Shown here one piece after another: positions 8,746 to 17,840 of a DNA stretch of 64,000 nt; within the stretch, counting starts at the first letter, position 1; every line of letters starts with the position of its first letter. A program made the translations under genes and the position numbers. This DNA comes from Candidatus Eisenbacteria bacterium. GTDB taxonomy: Bacteria > Eisenbacteria > RBG-16-71-46 > CAIMUX01 > JAHJDP01. The stretch covers positions 1 through 64,000 of the forward strand of contig JAHJDP010000072.1 of assembly GCA_018831195.1 (NCBI GenBank), given 5' to 3'. The notes beneath the pieces are model-generated. The model saw only the letters and a list, made by a program, of their open reading frames with translations, made no database searches and was not told where the DNA came from.

Positions 8746-10992
8746 ATGAATCGTCCAGCTCGCTTACCCCTTCCACCCGGCGCCGACCGTCTTGATCTTC
8801 GGTCCATTGCGAATCTGCTCTGGCGGCGGAAATGGATTCTCATGTTGCCGATCGTCGTCTGCGCCGCCATCGGCTATTTCCTGGGACGACCGGAAATCAT
8901 TAAACCCATTTACCGGTGCAGCAGTACCTTGATGCTCGAGTATCCGCAGTCGCTGTCGGGAGATCTTGCACACATCGTTCCCACGACATCAATGGGGGAG
9001 CAACTGGCCCGTTTGCAGAACCAGATTCAGAGCGAATCCTTTCTCGAGAAGGTGATCATCACCACGGGGATGGATAAGGACCCGTCGGTGAGGGATTGGG
9101 CGAATCGAAACCGGAATCGGTACCCCGATCTCACCGAGGATGAACTCGCCGATCTGCGGCTGATGAAACTCCTGCGGGAAATGATCCGGATGACATCGCC
9201 GCGGGCGAATGTTTTTCAGATCAGCGTACAGGACCATATTCCTGAAAGGGCGAGGCTTATCGCCACGACCCTGACGCGCGCCGTCATCGAGGCGAAGGAA
9301 AGCTCGCGGATGGATCTTCTCCGGGCGACGCATGAATTCAGTCTTGAGCAATTGGCTCTCTATAAGCAAAAACTCTCCGAATCGGAACATCGCCTTGAAA
9401 ACGCCCATCAAAGTGAGGGCGGCCGGAGTGACAGGGCGAATCTGGTCGACGCTTCAAATCGGGATGTGGCTTGGTCCTTGCGTGAAAATGCGATAACACA
9501 GCGCGATAAGGCGGTATCGTTATTCGACGCCAGCTCAGACTCATTGGCGGCGACCGATCCGCGGCTGAAAGCGATCCTCCTCGGCCTTCAGAACGCGACA
9601 TGGATGAACGAGGCTGTGGCGGAACTCGTGGCGCTTGAGAAGAAATATATAGAGCAGACCTTGCGCCCAACGCTCGACGGCGAAGATCCTCAATCGGTTG
9701 CCATCCGGCAAGCGCGAAAATTCGAATCTCTCCGTGACGACGCGGGCAGGATGCTGGCGCAGGTTTATCCGGAACTCGAAAACGGCCACCGCCAGGTGCT
9801 GGCGGCCGTACTGCTCCAGGATGTAAAGCAGCGTCTCGCCCGCTTCCGCGTCGAACATCTCGATGCGCTGATCGACGCGCATCAGGGGCGGGTGAGGAGG
9901 CAACCGGAGGTAGCCCTCGAAATCCGCCGTTTGGAGGAAGAGGTCGAGACGAATCGGACTCTCTATAATGCCTTTGTGCAACAAATCGCCTCGGCGGAGA
10001 TCTCGGAAGCCTTTGAGTCGACAAAAGTGGGAGGGAAAATCACGATTCTGGAGCCGCCGCAGAGACCCTTGAAGCCGGTCCGCCCGAACCGCATGGCATT
10101 GTTCCTCCTGGCCCTTCTTGTGGGCGCCGGCGCCGGACTCGGTGGGATCTTCCTACTCGAACAACATGATCCCAGCTTGAGGGATATACGGCAGGTCGAG
10201 GATGCCACAGGATTGAAGGTTTTGGGAACGATTCCCGCGATGAAGGAATTGCACCGCTTGCTCCGCCATCGGGAGAACGGCGCCTTGTCCGAAACGGCAA
10301 GGCAGCAGCTTTCTGAAATATTTCTCAGTGACAATCAGACGTATCATGAATGCCGCAAGGTCTTTCTTGATATATCCCGTGAGCGGGGTGAAAAGACGTG
10401 CACGATCCTGGTCACCTCCGCGCGCGCCGGGGAGGGCAAGACAACCGCATCCTCGTTCCTCGCCATCACGATGGCGCGGGAGGCGCCCCATGCAAAGATT
10501 GTCCTCGTCGATTTGGATGCCCGGCGGCCGGCCCTTCATCGTTACTTCGGTTACGATCCGGAAGCGAACGGTGTCCGTCAGATTCTGCGGGAGGATATGG
10601 ATCCCGAATCGGTTCTGCTGCCGACCTGGCTGCCCAACATAAGAGTGCTGCCGATCGGTAAGGAGAAGGATGAGAAACATTCCAGCCTCGCGGCGGAGGA
10701 TATCCGGTCGCTTCTGAACCGTCTTCGCCCAATGGCTGATTATATCGTTCTGGATACTCCTCCCAATCTCCCCATCCCCGACGCCCTGGTCGCAGGGCAG
10801 GAAGTCGACGCCGTGCTGGTCGTGGTAAAAGCAGGGGATACTCCCCGCCGTGTCGTCCAAAGAGGTGTGGAAATCCAACTTCAATTTTCCGATAATGTGC
10901 GGGGTATACTTCTCAACAACGCCTCGGATACATTGCCGTTTTATGATGACTACCGTTATTACGGTTACGGTTATGAGAAGAAGAAGTCATGA
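8746..10992 (+). CDS. chain-length determinant / BY-kinase (Wzc-like)
   Basis: The 748-residue protein combines a Wzz domain with an N-terminal membrane helix (near 28-46), a long periplasmic coiled coil, a second helix near 450 (the proline-rich PLKPVRPNR precedes it) and a cytoplasmic P-loop kinase. Walker A is SARAGEGKTTAS near 555, Walker A' is VLVDLDARRP and Walker B is VLDTPP. The C-terminus is tyrosine-rich (YDDYRYYGYGYEKKKS), the autophosphorylation cluster of bacterial tyrosine kinases. It should set polymer length and couple to the Wza-like exporter just upstream. It overlaps the exosortase gene by ATGA. Confidence 0.9.
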   Translation: MNRPARLPLPPGADRLDLRSIANLLWRRKWILMLPIVVCAAIGYFLGRPEIIKPIYRCSSTLMLEYPQSLSGDLAHIVPTTSMGEQLARLQNQIQSESFLEKVIITTGMDKDPSVRDWANRNRNRYPDLTEDELADLRLMKLLREMIRMTSPRANVFQISVQDHIPERARLIATTLTRAVIEAKESSRMDLLRATHEFSLEQLALYKQKLSESEHRLENAHQSEGGRSDRANLVDASNRDVAWSLRENAITQRDKAVSLFDASSDSLAATDPRLKAILLGLQNATWMNEAVAELVALEKKYIEQTLRPTLDGEDPQSVAIRQARKFESLRDDAGRMLAQVYPELENGHRQVLAAVLLQDVKQRLARFRVEHLDALIDAHQGRVRRQPEVALEIRRLEEEVETNRTLYNAFVQQIASAEISEAFESTKVGGKITILEPPQRPLKPVRPNRMALFLLALLVGAGAGLGGIFLLEQHDPSLRDIRQVEDATGLKVLGTIPAMKELHRLLRHRENGALSETARQQLSEIFLSDNQTYHECRKVFLDISRERGEKTCTILVTSARAGEGKTTASSFLAITMAREAPHAKIVLVDLDARRPALHRYFGYDPEANGVRQILREDMDPESVLLPTWLPNIRVLPIGKEKDEKHSSLAAEDIRSLLNRLRPMADYIVLDTPPNLPIPDALVAGQEVDAVLVVVKAGDTPRRVVQRGVEIQLQFSDNVRGILLNNASDTLPFYDDYRYYGYGYEKKKS

Positions 10993-11852
10993 AGTCGGAT
11001 GGCGCCGTTTCAACGTCTGACAAATCTCCGGCGGTCTTTACATCCGCCGCAAGAGTATTCAAGGCGCTTTTTGTCATGGCTTCCGTGGCGATTCTCTTCT
11101 CAGGGTTGTATAAGACACTTTGGGTCATCTGGCGAAACAATCCGAATTATTCGCATGGTATTCTCATCCCGGTTATCAGCCTGATCCTCGTTTTAGGACG
11201 AAGAAAAAGTCTCCTAACCCTTCCCGTAACCCCGTCCGCCTGGGGTTTGCCCATCATCGCCGGCGGCGTCCTTATGCACCTCATGGGTATTCGCGGCGAG
11301 ATCACACTGATTCAAGGGTATGCTTTTCTCGCCGTCTTGGTGGGTCTGGTGCTCCATTTCGCCGGATGGCGCTGGCTGCGGCGCTTGGCTTTCCCGATGG
11401 CTTTCCTCATCTTCATGCTGCCCGGTCCGCCTTTTCTCATGAACCAGATTAGTTTTGAATTGAAATCATTCGCTTCAAAAGTCAGCGGAGGTGTTCTAGG
11501 ACATTTGGGAATCCCCGTGTGGCGGCAGGGGGCGATCCTCTATCTGCCGGCGGGTCCGCTGGCCATTGAAAATCCCTGCAGCGGCCTGCGATCGCTTTTG
11601 GCGCTGCTGGCCCTGGGCGCTCTCATGGCGCGGGCCGGCTCCGTTCCTCCTTGGAAGCGGATGCTTCTGCTTCTGGCGGCCTGGCCTGTCGCCATATTGG
11701 CCAACATCATTCGTGTTGTTTCGTTGGGACTCGTCGCTACCTTCCATTCCCTGGAATTTGCGGTGGGAACGGCCCATGATATTTCAGGGTACCTGCTGTT
11801 CGCCCTGGCGCTTGGAATCCTGGAAGGGTTGAGGAGGATTCTGCGATGGTGA
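10989..11852 (+). CDS. xrt: exosortase
   Basis: The 287-residue, multi-spanning membrane protein begins its core with WRNNPNYSHGILIPVISL, the classic exosortase start. The three catalytic residues are present in order: Cys197 in ENPCSGLRSL, Arg242 in NIIRVVSLG and His263 in TAHDISGY. Exosortases cleave C-terminal sorting tags such as PEP-CTERM and are nearly always linked to exopolysaccharide genes, as here. The subclass cannot be fixed by eye. It overlaps the kinase gene by 4 bases and the EpsI gene by 7, so it is translationally coupled in this operon. No obvious tagged substrate is encoded in the window. Confidence 0.9.
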   Translation: MKSDGAVSTSDKSPAVFTSAARVFKALFVMASVAILFSGLYKTLWVIWRNNPNYSHGILIPVISLILVLGRRKSLLTLPVTPSAWGLPIIAGGVLMHLMGIRGEITLIQGYAFLAVLVGLVLHFAGWRWLRRLAFPMAFLIFMLPGPPFLMNQISFELKSFASKVSGGVLGHLGIPVWRQGAILYLPAGPLAIENPCSGLRSLLALLALGALMARAGSVPPWKRMLLLLAAWPVAILANIIRVVSLGLVATFHSLEFAVGTAHDISGYLLFALALGILEGLRRILRW

Positions 11853-12502
11853 ATCATCCCAGAATGAATCCGGCAAAAGCCGCCCGCGGACTCTGGTGGA
11901 CGCCGCTCATCTTCTTGATTCCAGGATGTTTGTACATTCTTATGCTGCCGCCGCAGGCGGCGGCCATAAGCAGTCTCTCTGGTTTCCCGGCAACCTTCCT
12001 TTCGATGCCGTCGGTCGAGGTGCCGGCCACACAGATGGTCCTCGATGATCTCAGACCCAGCGATATCCTGCTGCGGCGTTATACGCGTCCGGACGGCGAG
12101 CCCCTTTGGCTGGTCATTATTTTTTTCCAGAATGCCCGATGGGGGGCTCACGATCCCCGGCTTTGTTACATTTCACAGGGGTACAATCTTACAAATGAGA
12201 AGATTGAAGAGATCCCTTTAGCCGCGAATGAAAACCTCAAGGTTAATCTCTTTCAGGCCAGCCGCGGTGATAACCAGCGATCTGTTCTTTCATGGTGGTA
12301 TATACCCGGGGCGGGAACGACGACCGATCAAAATACTTTTCGAAAACTTCTTATGATCGAGGGAATGCGTCATAACAGCACCTATGGCGCATTCGTCAGG
12401 ATTTCCACAACCACGGCCATGGATGGAAGTGAAATGGAACTCCTTAGAGCCTTTTCAGCCGGAGTGGCGGCTCAATTGCCGTTACTGATCCAGAAGGGGT
12501 GA
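11846..12502 (+). CDS. epsI: exosortase-associated EpsI family protein
   Basis: The 218-residue protein has an N-terminal membrane anchor (about 18-38) and an EpsI core: LWLVIIFFQNARWGAHDPRLCYISQGYN (long motif near residues 91-118; key residues H, D, P, C, Y and GY) and a SWWYIPGAGTTTD stretch. EpsI-type proteins accompany exosortases, sometimes as a fusion, and are thought to act with them in polysaccharide or protein export; biochemical function is unknown. Overlap with the exosortase gene and matching family history make this a confident pair. Confidence 0.85.
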   Translation: MVNHPRMNPAKAARGLWWTPLIFLIPGCLYILMLPPQAAAISSLSGFPATFLSMPSVEVPATQMVLDDLRPSDILLRRYTRPDGEPLWLVIIFFQNARWGAHDPRLCYISQGYNLTNEKIEEIPLAANENLKVNLFQASRGDNQRSVLSWWYIPGAGTTTDQNTFRKLLMIEGMRHNSTYGAFVRISTTTAMDGSEMELLRAFSAGVAAQLPLLIQKG

Positions 12503-12509
12503 GTGACTC

Positions 12510-13340
12510 ATGTGGGCTCAAATTTCCTGGAGCTTTTGGGGACTTTGGCAGGCCATCCGTTCCCTGGGACGGAAGCGCTTATGGATCCCCTATGCGCTCC
12601 TTTTCGTTGTACAATTCTTCTTTCTGCTGGCACTGACGAATTTTTACCGCTGGCCGTTCTCGTCGGTGCTGTCACCCCTCCTGCGATCAGAACTGGGGGA
12701 GGGCGCGATGCATTATCCTTACAATTTTCTGGCCTTGCCTTTTGAGTGGAGCCGGCTGGCCGTTGTCACTGATCTTCTCTTCGCGGGACTTGTGATGGGA
12801 TGGACCTACCATCTCGTTATTCGATCAGAGGGGATAACGCGCACCCTTACCCGCTCGGTTTTCAAATCCTGGTGGGCTTTTATCCTCACCCGTCTGCCTA
12901 TTCAACTGGGGCTAGTTTTCGTGCTGATCCTGCTGCCGCAGATGGTGATGGGGGACGGGGGATTGGGTGGAAACAGACTGCGCCTCTTCCGATTAGGACT
13001 CCTCTTTGTCTCGATCACACTGGAGGCGATCTATCTTTTTATCCCCCTAATTCTATTGAGAGAAGGCGCTGTACGGGCTTTCCGTGAGGGCATCTCGTTC
13101 TCAGTCCGTCATCCGATCATCTCTTTTCTTCTCGTCGCAATACCGGCGATGCTGCATCTTCCCCTCCTATGGATTCTCGGCAGAAGCCAGTTGCTGATTG
13201 ACCGGATGGCTCCGGAAGCCGTCGGGTGGGTTGTGGCCTTGAATATTTTGCTGGCCTCTTTTACCGGCTATCTGGTTGTCGTGGCCGCCGGGAAGATACA
13301 CACGGCGATTCAAGGATCTGCGCGGGGGGTGCGAGAATGA
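12510..13340 (+). CDS. polytopic membrane protein of unknown function
   Basis: The 276-residue protein has about six hydrophobic segments (near 30-50, 70-95, 118-140, 150-180, 198-220 and 240-262), with SFKSWWAFILTRLPIQLG and EAIYLFIPLILLREGA resembling the loosely conserved DUF4013/YIP-like permease folds. I do not recognise a specific family. It starts 7 bases after EpsI and overlaps the next lipoprotein gene by ATGA, so it belongs to the exosortase/polysaccharide operon and may help secretion or assembly. That role is inference from position only. Confidence 0.6.
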   Translation: MWAQISWSFWGLWQAIRSLGRKRLWIPYALLFVVQFFFLLALTNFYRWPFSSVLSPLLRSELGEGAMHYPYNFLALPFEWSRLAVVTDLLFAGLVMGWTYHLVIRSEGITRTLTRSVFKSWWAFILTRLPIQLGLVFVLILLPQMVMGDGGLGGNRLRLFRLGLLFVSITLEAIYLFIPLILLREGAVRAFREGISFSVRHPIISFLLVAIPAMLHLPLLWILGRSQLLIDRMAPEAVGWVVALNILLASFTGYLVVVAAGKIHTAIQGSARGVRE

Positions 13341-14884
13341 ATAGATTGCCAAGATTAAACCCCTCTCTTTACAGAGGTGCTGTCGGGGTGCTCCTGGCGC
13401 TGTTTCTTTGCACACTGTGCGCCATTGGCACCGGTTGTGAGTCGGGGAATCAATCCAAGCTGTACAAGGCTGAACGCAAGCTTTGGAAGATTGCGAAACA
13501 GCAGGCCTCGCTGGCTTCATTGCCTCCCGATGTGCAGGCGTCGATCCAAAACCATCTGATTATTGAGTATCAGGAGCTGATTGAGTCCCTCACACCGGCC
13601 GACAGCGCCACGATCCCGCCGCCCGATGATCTTGTTCAATATCGCCTCTACCGGATCCGTGCCACGGCGCAGCTGGAATGCGCCCGCTGGCATGTCATGG
13701 CCGGGGAAAATCAGAAGGCCCTGGCGATCATCGAGAATGCCTGCCGCTCATATACATGGAATCCCGGTGTTACTGCCGAAGCCTTTAGAAACCGCATCCT
13801 TCTCTTAGAAAGAATGGGGGATCCTGATCTCTACGCTGACGCGGTGGAAGAGATGAGCCGTGTCTTGGATCTCACACGTCTCGGCGAAAATATCCCCCTG
13901 CCACTTATACAATGCCAGCGGCGAAGCGCGCGCTTCTTCTATGCGCACGGGGATGTCGACCGGGCCGGAATCCAACGCCAGGGGGCGAAGGATGAGTTAG
14001 ACCGCCTGCTCAAAGCCGGCATTGCCGGATCCCCGCGGGTCCTGATCCTTTCAGAGCTGGCCCTGATTGCGCTGGATACAAATGATGCGGAATCAGCCCG
14101 GCAGCGCTATCAGGAGGCGCTCGAGGTCAGCCGCGGAACGCCGTGGGAACCCTCCCTCGAGTTTGCGCTGGCCAATCTGAACCTCGGATTCCCTGATCGT
14201 CTCGAGATGGCTGTCACCGGTTTTGAGCGGCTGGCGCTGCGCCATCCCGATTCGCCCCTTGCCGCGCGGGGACTCCTCATGGCCGGCGCGACCCTCCGGA
14301 CCCAAAAGGAGTATGACCGGGCCGATCTCCTTCTGGATCGGTCTGATTCTCTCGCCGCCCGGGATCCTGAACTGCATGCCTCCATCATTTTTGAACGGGC
14401 TGTTCTTGCCGAGGCGCGTGGGGATTGGGACCGCGCGTTAACGTTTTACCGCCAAGTCACCGCCGATGCGCCGCGTTCGCGCTCAGCCCTCAATGTCCCG
14501 CTGCAAATCGCCTCTCGCTATCTCTCCTTACACGACCGGGAGGCCGCCGAAAGCGTCTTGCAGAGAGCGATTCGCAACTATGAAGAGATGATGGAAGGAG
14601 ACAATCCGCAGCTGGCCTTAATGGCGATGGAGATGCGCTCCAAGGCCTGGATCATGCTGGAGGAATGGGGAGCGGCGGTCGAAGCCTTGCAGGATTTGGC
14701 GAAACGAGCTCCCGAATCGGATTTTGCGCCCTTGGCTTTGGCTGAAGCCGCCCGCCTCACGAAGGAAAAGCTGGGTCAACTTGAAAAGTCCCACGAAATT
14801 TGGCAGAAGCTTATTGATCTTTATCCGGGAACGCCCCTGGCCGCTCTGGCCGCCAGGGAACTGGAAATAAAGCAAGAGCCATGA
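13337..14884 (+). CDS. TPR-repeat (lipo)protein of the exosortase/polysaccharide operon
   Basis: The 515-residue protein has an N-terminal hydrophobic signal ending GTGC at Cys34, a lipobox-like site, though the -3 residue is Gly rather than Leu. The rest is alpha-helical with tetratricopeptide-like repeats (for example HASIIFERAVLAEARGDWD and PLALAEAARLTKEKLGQLE). ATG 13337 is chosen because it overlaps the preceding stop as ATGA; longer frames upstream lie inside the previous gene. TPR proteins are common in PEP-CTERM/exosortase loci, where they probably scaffold the assembly machinery. The stop overlaps the next start (ATGA). Confidence 0.75.
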   Translation: MNRLPRLNPSLYRGAVGVLLALFLCTLCAIGTGCESGNQSKLYKAERKLWKIAKQQASLASLPPDVQASIQNHLIIEYQELIESLTPADSATIPPPDDLVQYRLYRIRATAQLECARWHVMAGENQKALAIIENACRSYTWNPGVTAEAFRNRILLLERMGDPDLYADAVEEMSRVLDLTRLGENIPLPLIQCQRRSARFFYAHGDVDRAGIQRQGAKDELDRLLKAGIAGSPRVLILSELALIALDTNDAESARQRYQEALEVSRGTPWEPSLEFALANLNLGFPDRLEMAVTGFERLALRHPDSPLAARGLLMAGATLRTQKEYDRADLLLDRSDSLAARDPELHASIIFERAVLAEARGDWDRALTFYRQVTADAPRSRSALNVPLQIASRYLSLHDREAAESVLQRAIRNYEEMMEGDNPQLALMAMEMRSKAWIMLEEWGAAVEALQDLAKRAPESDFAPLALAEAARLTKEKLGQLEKSHEIWQKLIDLYPGTPLAALAARELEIKQEP

Positions 14885-16449
14885 GGGGGGAGGACGTCAG
14901 GCCGGAACCCACGCGCCCCCACGCACCGGCCCGGGATCCCAGATCCCCACTGCCGGTGGAGAGTGGATTTGATCTGCTCAAATCTCCGATTGTGGTTGCG
15001 ATACTGGTAACCATTGCCGCCGCCGGCCTCTTCGGCATCTTCTTCCTGCTCTATCAGTGGTATGGGCAAGCTCCACACCGGCTTTTTAAAATCTTCTTCG
15101 GGATGATCCTTCTCACCGTCCTCATGACGCGGCCCCGTTGGGCGCTGGTAATGGTAGTCTTCTCGATGCCCTTTGTGGAGTGGCTGCCAAAATCGGGCGC
15201 GCCGATGCTGAACAGCCTGAATCTCATCATGATAGCGCTGCTTCTGGCCGCCCTCTTCTCAGCGATCTCGACGCGAACCTCCGTGCTCCTCCCCAGCGCG
15301 CTTAAAAAACCCATTTTATTCTTTCTCGCCTGGGCCTTCCTCGCCTGGTTTCATGCCCTTATTGTTCCCTTTTCGGAGTCCATCACACCCCTCATCCGTC
15401 TCCGGCTTCTTCATAATGGCCTCTTCGGCGTCTATCTTTTCTTTCTTGTCCATCGCCTCCTGGCCGCCATGCCGGCTGAAGATGCGCAACGTTGGATCAA
15501 GAACCTGGCGATCCTCATGGCCGTCTCCGCCGCGCTGGGAACTCTCGGACTTCTCTGGCAATCCTCCGGCCTGCGGCAAGGTGTCCGTGTCGCTGGCGGT
15601 TTGGGGGATATCAACAAGGCGGCGACCTACTATGCGATGGCCTTGATCTGGACCTTTTCGATGAGAAGGGTCATGGGACGCGCGCTTTGGTCCCGCCTCG
15701 CCTATGTCGGCCTTATCTTCTTCAATACACTGGGGCTGGTTCTGCCCAATTCCCGCGGCGGATTCGTCGCCTTCCTCGTCGCTGGTGTCGGATTTTCCCT
15801 CTCCCGCGGAGCCAAGGGATTGGCCGTGGGGCTCGTCCTTCTCGCCACCGTGCCCTTTTGGGTCCCCGATTATGTCCAAGAGCGTTTTCAGGAGACGATC
15901 GGCGTCTTTGATGCAGAATCCGATCGCTTTGGCGCCATCAATGAATCGGCGGGGGGACGGCTCGAATTCTGGGAGGCCGCTATCGATGTCATTATCCATC
16001 ATCCGATTCTCGGCGTCGGCTACGGCGCCATGCCGGAAGCGACCGCGGCCGCCGTGGGGCGTTACAGAAATACCCATAATTTCTATCTGGAACTGACCGG
16101 GGAGATGGGGATTCCGGCCCTTTTAATCCTCATGCTGATCTTTTACCGGGTGATCCGGAAGGCGCGGCGCCTCTCGAGAAGCCGTGAGGTCCCCGATTGG
16201 GTCCAAGCGGTGGGAGAGGGGACGGTTTGGCTCAGCGTCGCCCTCCTCGTGGCGAATATCTTCGGGACCCGCTTTCTCAGCTATGCCCTGGCCGGATACT
16301 TCTTCCTCGCCGCCGCCCTGCTGGAACGGGCGACCCAGGAAGATCTCTGGCCCTTGAGAAGCCGGTCCGATTGTTCGATGACAGAAGAGGGGGATATCCC
16401 TCAAAACCCGAATGAAACAGAAAGGCGTCCCGATGGACATTCCGATTAA
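14881..16449 (+). CDS. O-antigen ligase/polymerase family membrane protein
   Basis: The 522-residue protein has around eleven hydrophobic helices and the Wzy_C signature: PNSRGGFVAFL, then a large periplasmic loop with GGRLEFWEAAIDVIIHHPIL, GVGYGAMPE and NTHNFYLELTGEMG (key residues R, W, HP, G-x-G and H-N). Members either polymerise repeat units or ligate glycans to an acceptor; the two cannot be told apart by eye. In an operon with Wza, Wzc and an exosortase the polymerase role is more likely. It overlaps the TPR gene by ATGA, and its 3' end overlaps the aminotransferase start. Confidence 0.82.
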   Translation: MRGEDVRPEPTRPHAPARDPRSPLPVESGFDLLKSPIVVAILVTIAAAGLFGIFFLLYQWYGQAPHRLFKIFFGMILLTVLMTRPRWALVMVVFSMPFVEWLPKSGAPMLNSLNLIMIALLLAALFSAISTRTSVLLPSALKKPILFFLAWAFLAWFHALIVPFSESITPLIRLRLLHNGLFGVYLFFLVHRLLAAMPAEDAQRWIKNLAILMAVSAALGTLGLLWQSSGLRQGVRVAGGLGDINKAATYYAMALIWTFSMRRVMGRALWSRLAYVGLIFFNTLGLVLPNSRGGFVAFLVAGVGFSLSRGAKGLAVGLVLLATVPFWVPDYVQERFQETIGVFDAESDRFGAINESAGGRLEFWEAAIDVIIHHPILGVGYGAMPEATAAAVGRYRNTHNFYLELTGEMGIPALLILMLIFYRVIRKARRLSRSREVPDWVQAVGEGTVWLSVALLVANIFGTRFLSYALAGYFFLAAALLERATQEDLWPLRSRSDCSMTEEGDIPQNPNETERRPDGHSD

Positions 16450-17551
16450 CCGGCCGCATCTCCCACCCTACGAGGAGTATATCGTCGATCTGCGCGAGCT
16501 CTTCAAAACAGGGCAGGTGACGAATGGTCCCTATGTCCGAGAATTGGAGACCGCTCTGGCGCACCGCCTCGGCGTGCGGGAGGTCGTTGCTGTTACGTCA
16601 GCCACGGCAGGGCTCATGCTTTGTTTAAGGGCGCTGGCTCCCCGGGATTCCGAGGTGCTGCTGCCCTCTTTCACATTCGCTGCGACGCTTCAAGCGGTTC
16701 TTTGGGCCGGGCTCAAACCCCGTCTGGTCGATTGTGAGCCGGACACCTTCACCATTTCGGCGCGGACGGTTGAGCGGGCTTTGACACCGGGGTCCAAAGT
16801 CCTCATTCCGGTCTACGTCTTCGGCGCTCCGCTCGCGCGTCAAGAACTGGATCCGCTTATACAAAAGGCGGGGCTGATCGTCATTTCTGATGCGGCGCAT
16901 GCCTTGGGATCGATGTGGGGCGATGAAGCGGTCGGGGGATGGGGAGCGGCCGAAATATTCAGCTTGGCCCCGACAAAACTGCTCGTTGCGGCCGAGGGGG
17001 GAGTGGTCGCGACCAACGATTCCGGCCTCGCCAGAAAGCTCCGCGCGGCGCGCAATCACGGCCATGAAGGCGACTACCAATGCAATGGCGACAGCCTCAA
17101 TGGGCGCATGAGTGAGTTCCATGCCTTGCTCGCCCTAAAGGGATTGCCTTACCTCGATGATCAGATTAAACAGCGAAAGATCTTGCGGAATCACTATGCG
17201 AAAGGCCTGGAGGGATATCCGGGACTCACACTCCAAATATTACCGCCAAAGACATCCTCGACCTGGAATTATATCGGTGTCCGGTTTGATAAGGATCGCT
17301 TTGGCGCGGGATCGGAGGAGGCGAAGTCCTGGCTGGCGGATCAGGGCATTGAAAGCCGCCGCTATTTCCATCCGCCCCTGCATCGCCAAACGGCGTTCCA
17401 ATACTTGTGGCAAGAGAATCCGCCGGATCTGCCGGGGACCGATCGACTCGTTTCTGAGATCCTGTGCCTGCCCCTCTTTTCGGAAATGAAAATCTCCGAG
17501 GTGGATCGTGTGGTGCAGGCCCTCGACGATTTGCACAAAAAGGTCCGTTAA
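16433..17551 (+). CDS. DegT/DnrJ/EryC1 sugar aminotransferase (PglE-like role)
   Basis: The 372-residue PLP enzyme has the family core: TSATAGLMLCLRAL (phosphate site), LLPSFTFAATLQAVLWAGLK, a SDAAHALGS Asp that contacts the PLP nitrogen, and the Schiff-base lysine Lys182 in LAPTKLLVAAEGG. These enzymes transfer an amino group to a keto sugar nucleotide. Together with the FlaA1-type dehydratase at the head of this operon and the PglD-like acyltransferase downstream, a C4-aminotransferase acting on UDP-4-keto-6-deoxy-GlcNAc is the best guess. ATG 16433 (MDIPINRP) is preferred over 16412; both overlap the preceding gene. Confidence 0.85.
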   Translation: MDIPINRPHLPPYEEYIVDLRELFKTGQVTNGPYVRELETALAHRLGVREVVAVTSATAGLMLCLRALAPRDSEVLLPSFTFAATLQAVLWAGLKPRLVDCEPDTFTISARTVERALTPGSKVLIPVYVFGAPLARQELDPLIQKAGLIVISDAAHALGSMWGDEAVGGWGAAEIFSLAPTKLLVAAEGGVVATNDSGLARKLRAARNHGHEGDYQCNGDSLNGRMSEFHALLALKGLPYLDDQIKQRKILRNHYAKGLEGYPGLTLQILPPKTSSTWNYIGVRFDKDRFGAGSEEAKSWLADQGIESRRYFHPPLHRQTAFQYLWQENPPDLPGTDRLVSEILCLPLFSEMKISEVDRVVQALDDLHKKVR

Positions 17552-17576
17552 GATCACGCGCTGGAGGATCAATGTT

Positions 17577-17840
17577 ATGACGAATGAACAGGTTCAGAAG
17601 GTTGAAGATATCGTTAAGCAAATTCTCAACCGAGAGGTGCTTCTCGATAAAACAGCGTCACTTAAAGATCAGGGAATGGATTCTCTCGCCCTCTTTTCGC
17701 TCATCGGATCTCTGGAGGAGTCGTTCAGTATTTTCATTCAGGAGGATGAAATCCTACCGGAGCATTTTGATTCGATGAGGGGACTCACTCAATTCATCGA
17801 AATGAAAATGAGCGCCGGCCTGCAGGAGAATTCCAAATGA
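17577..17840 (+). CDS. acyl carrier protein
   Basis: The 87-residue acidic helical protein has the 4'-phosphopantetheine site GMDSLALFSLIGSLEESF, with Ser36 the attachment residue. ATG 17577 lies 9 bases after GGAGG. It is too divergent and wrongly placed to be the fatty-acid AcpP. The ATGA overlap with the following acyl-AMP ligase indicates that the ligase loads this carrier, so it probably delivers a dedicated acyl group to the sugar pathway of the operon. Confidence 0.88.
   Translation: MTNEQVQKVEDIVKQILNREVLLDKTASLKDQGMDSLALFSLIGSLEESFSIFIQEDEILPEHFDSMRGLTQFIEMKMSAGLQENSK

Noticed and set aside
9338-10024. Minus-strand open frame within the Wzc-like gene
   Set aside because: Arg/Pro/Ser-rich shadow of the coding strand in high-GC DNA; no ribosome-binding site and no family features.
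15316-16077. Minus-strand open frame opposite the O-antigen ligase gene
   Set aside because: Shadow frame of a real multi-spanning protein; polar, low-complexity translation.
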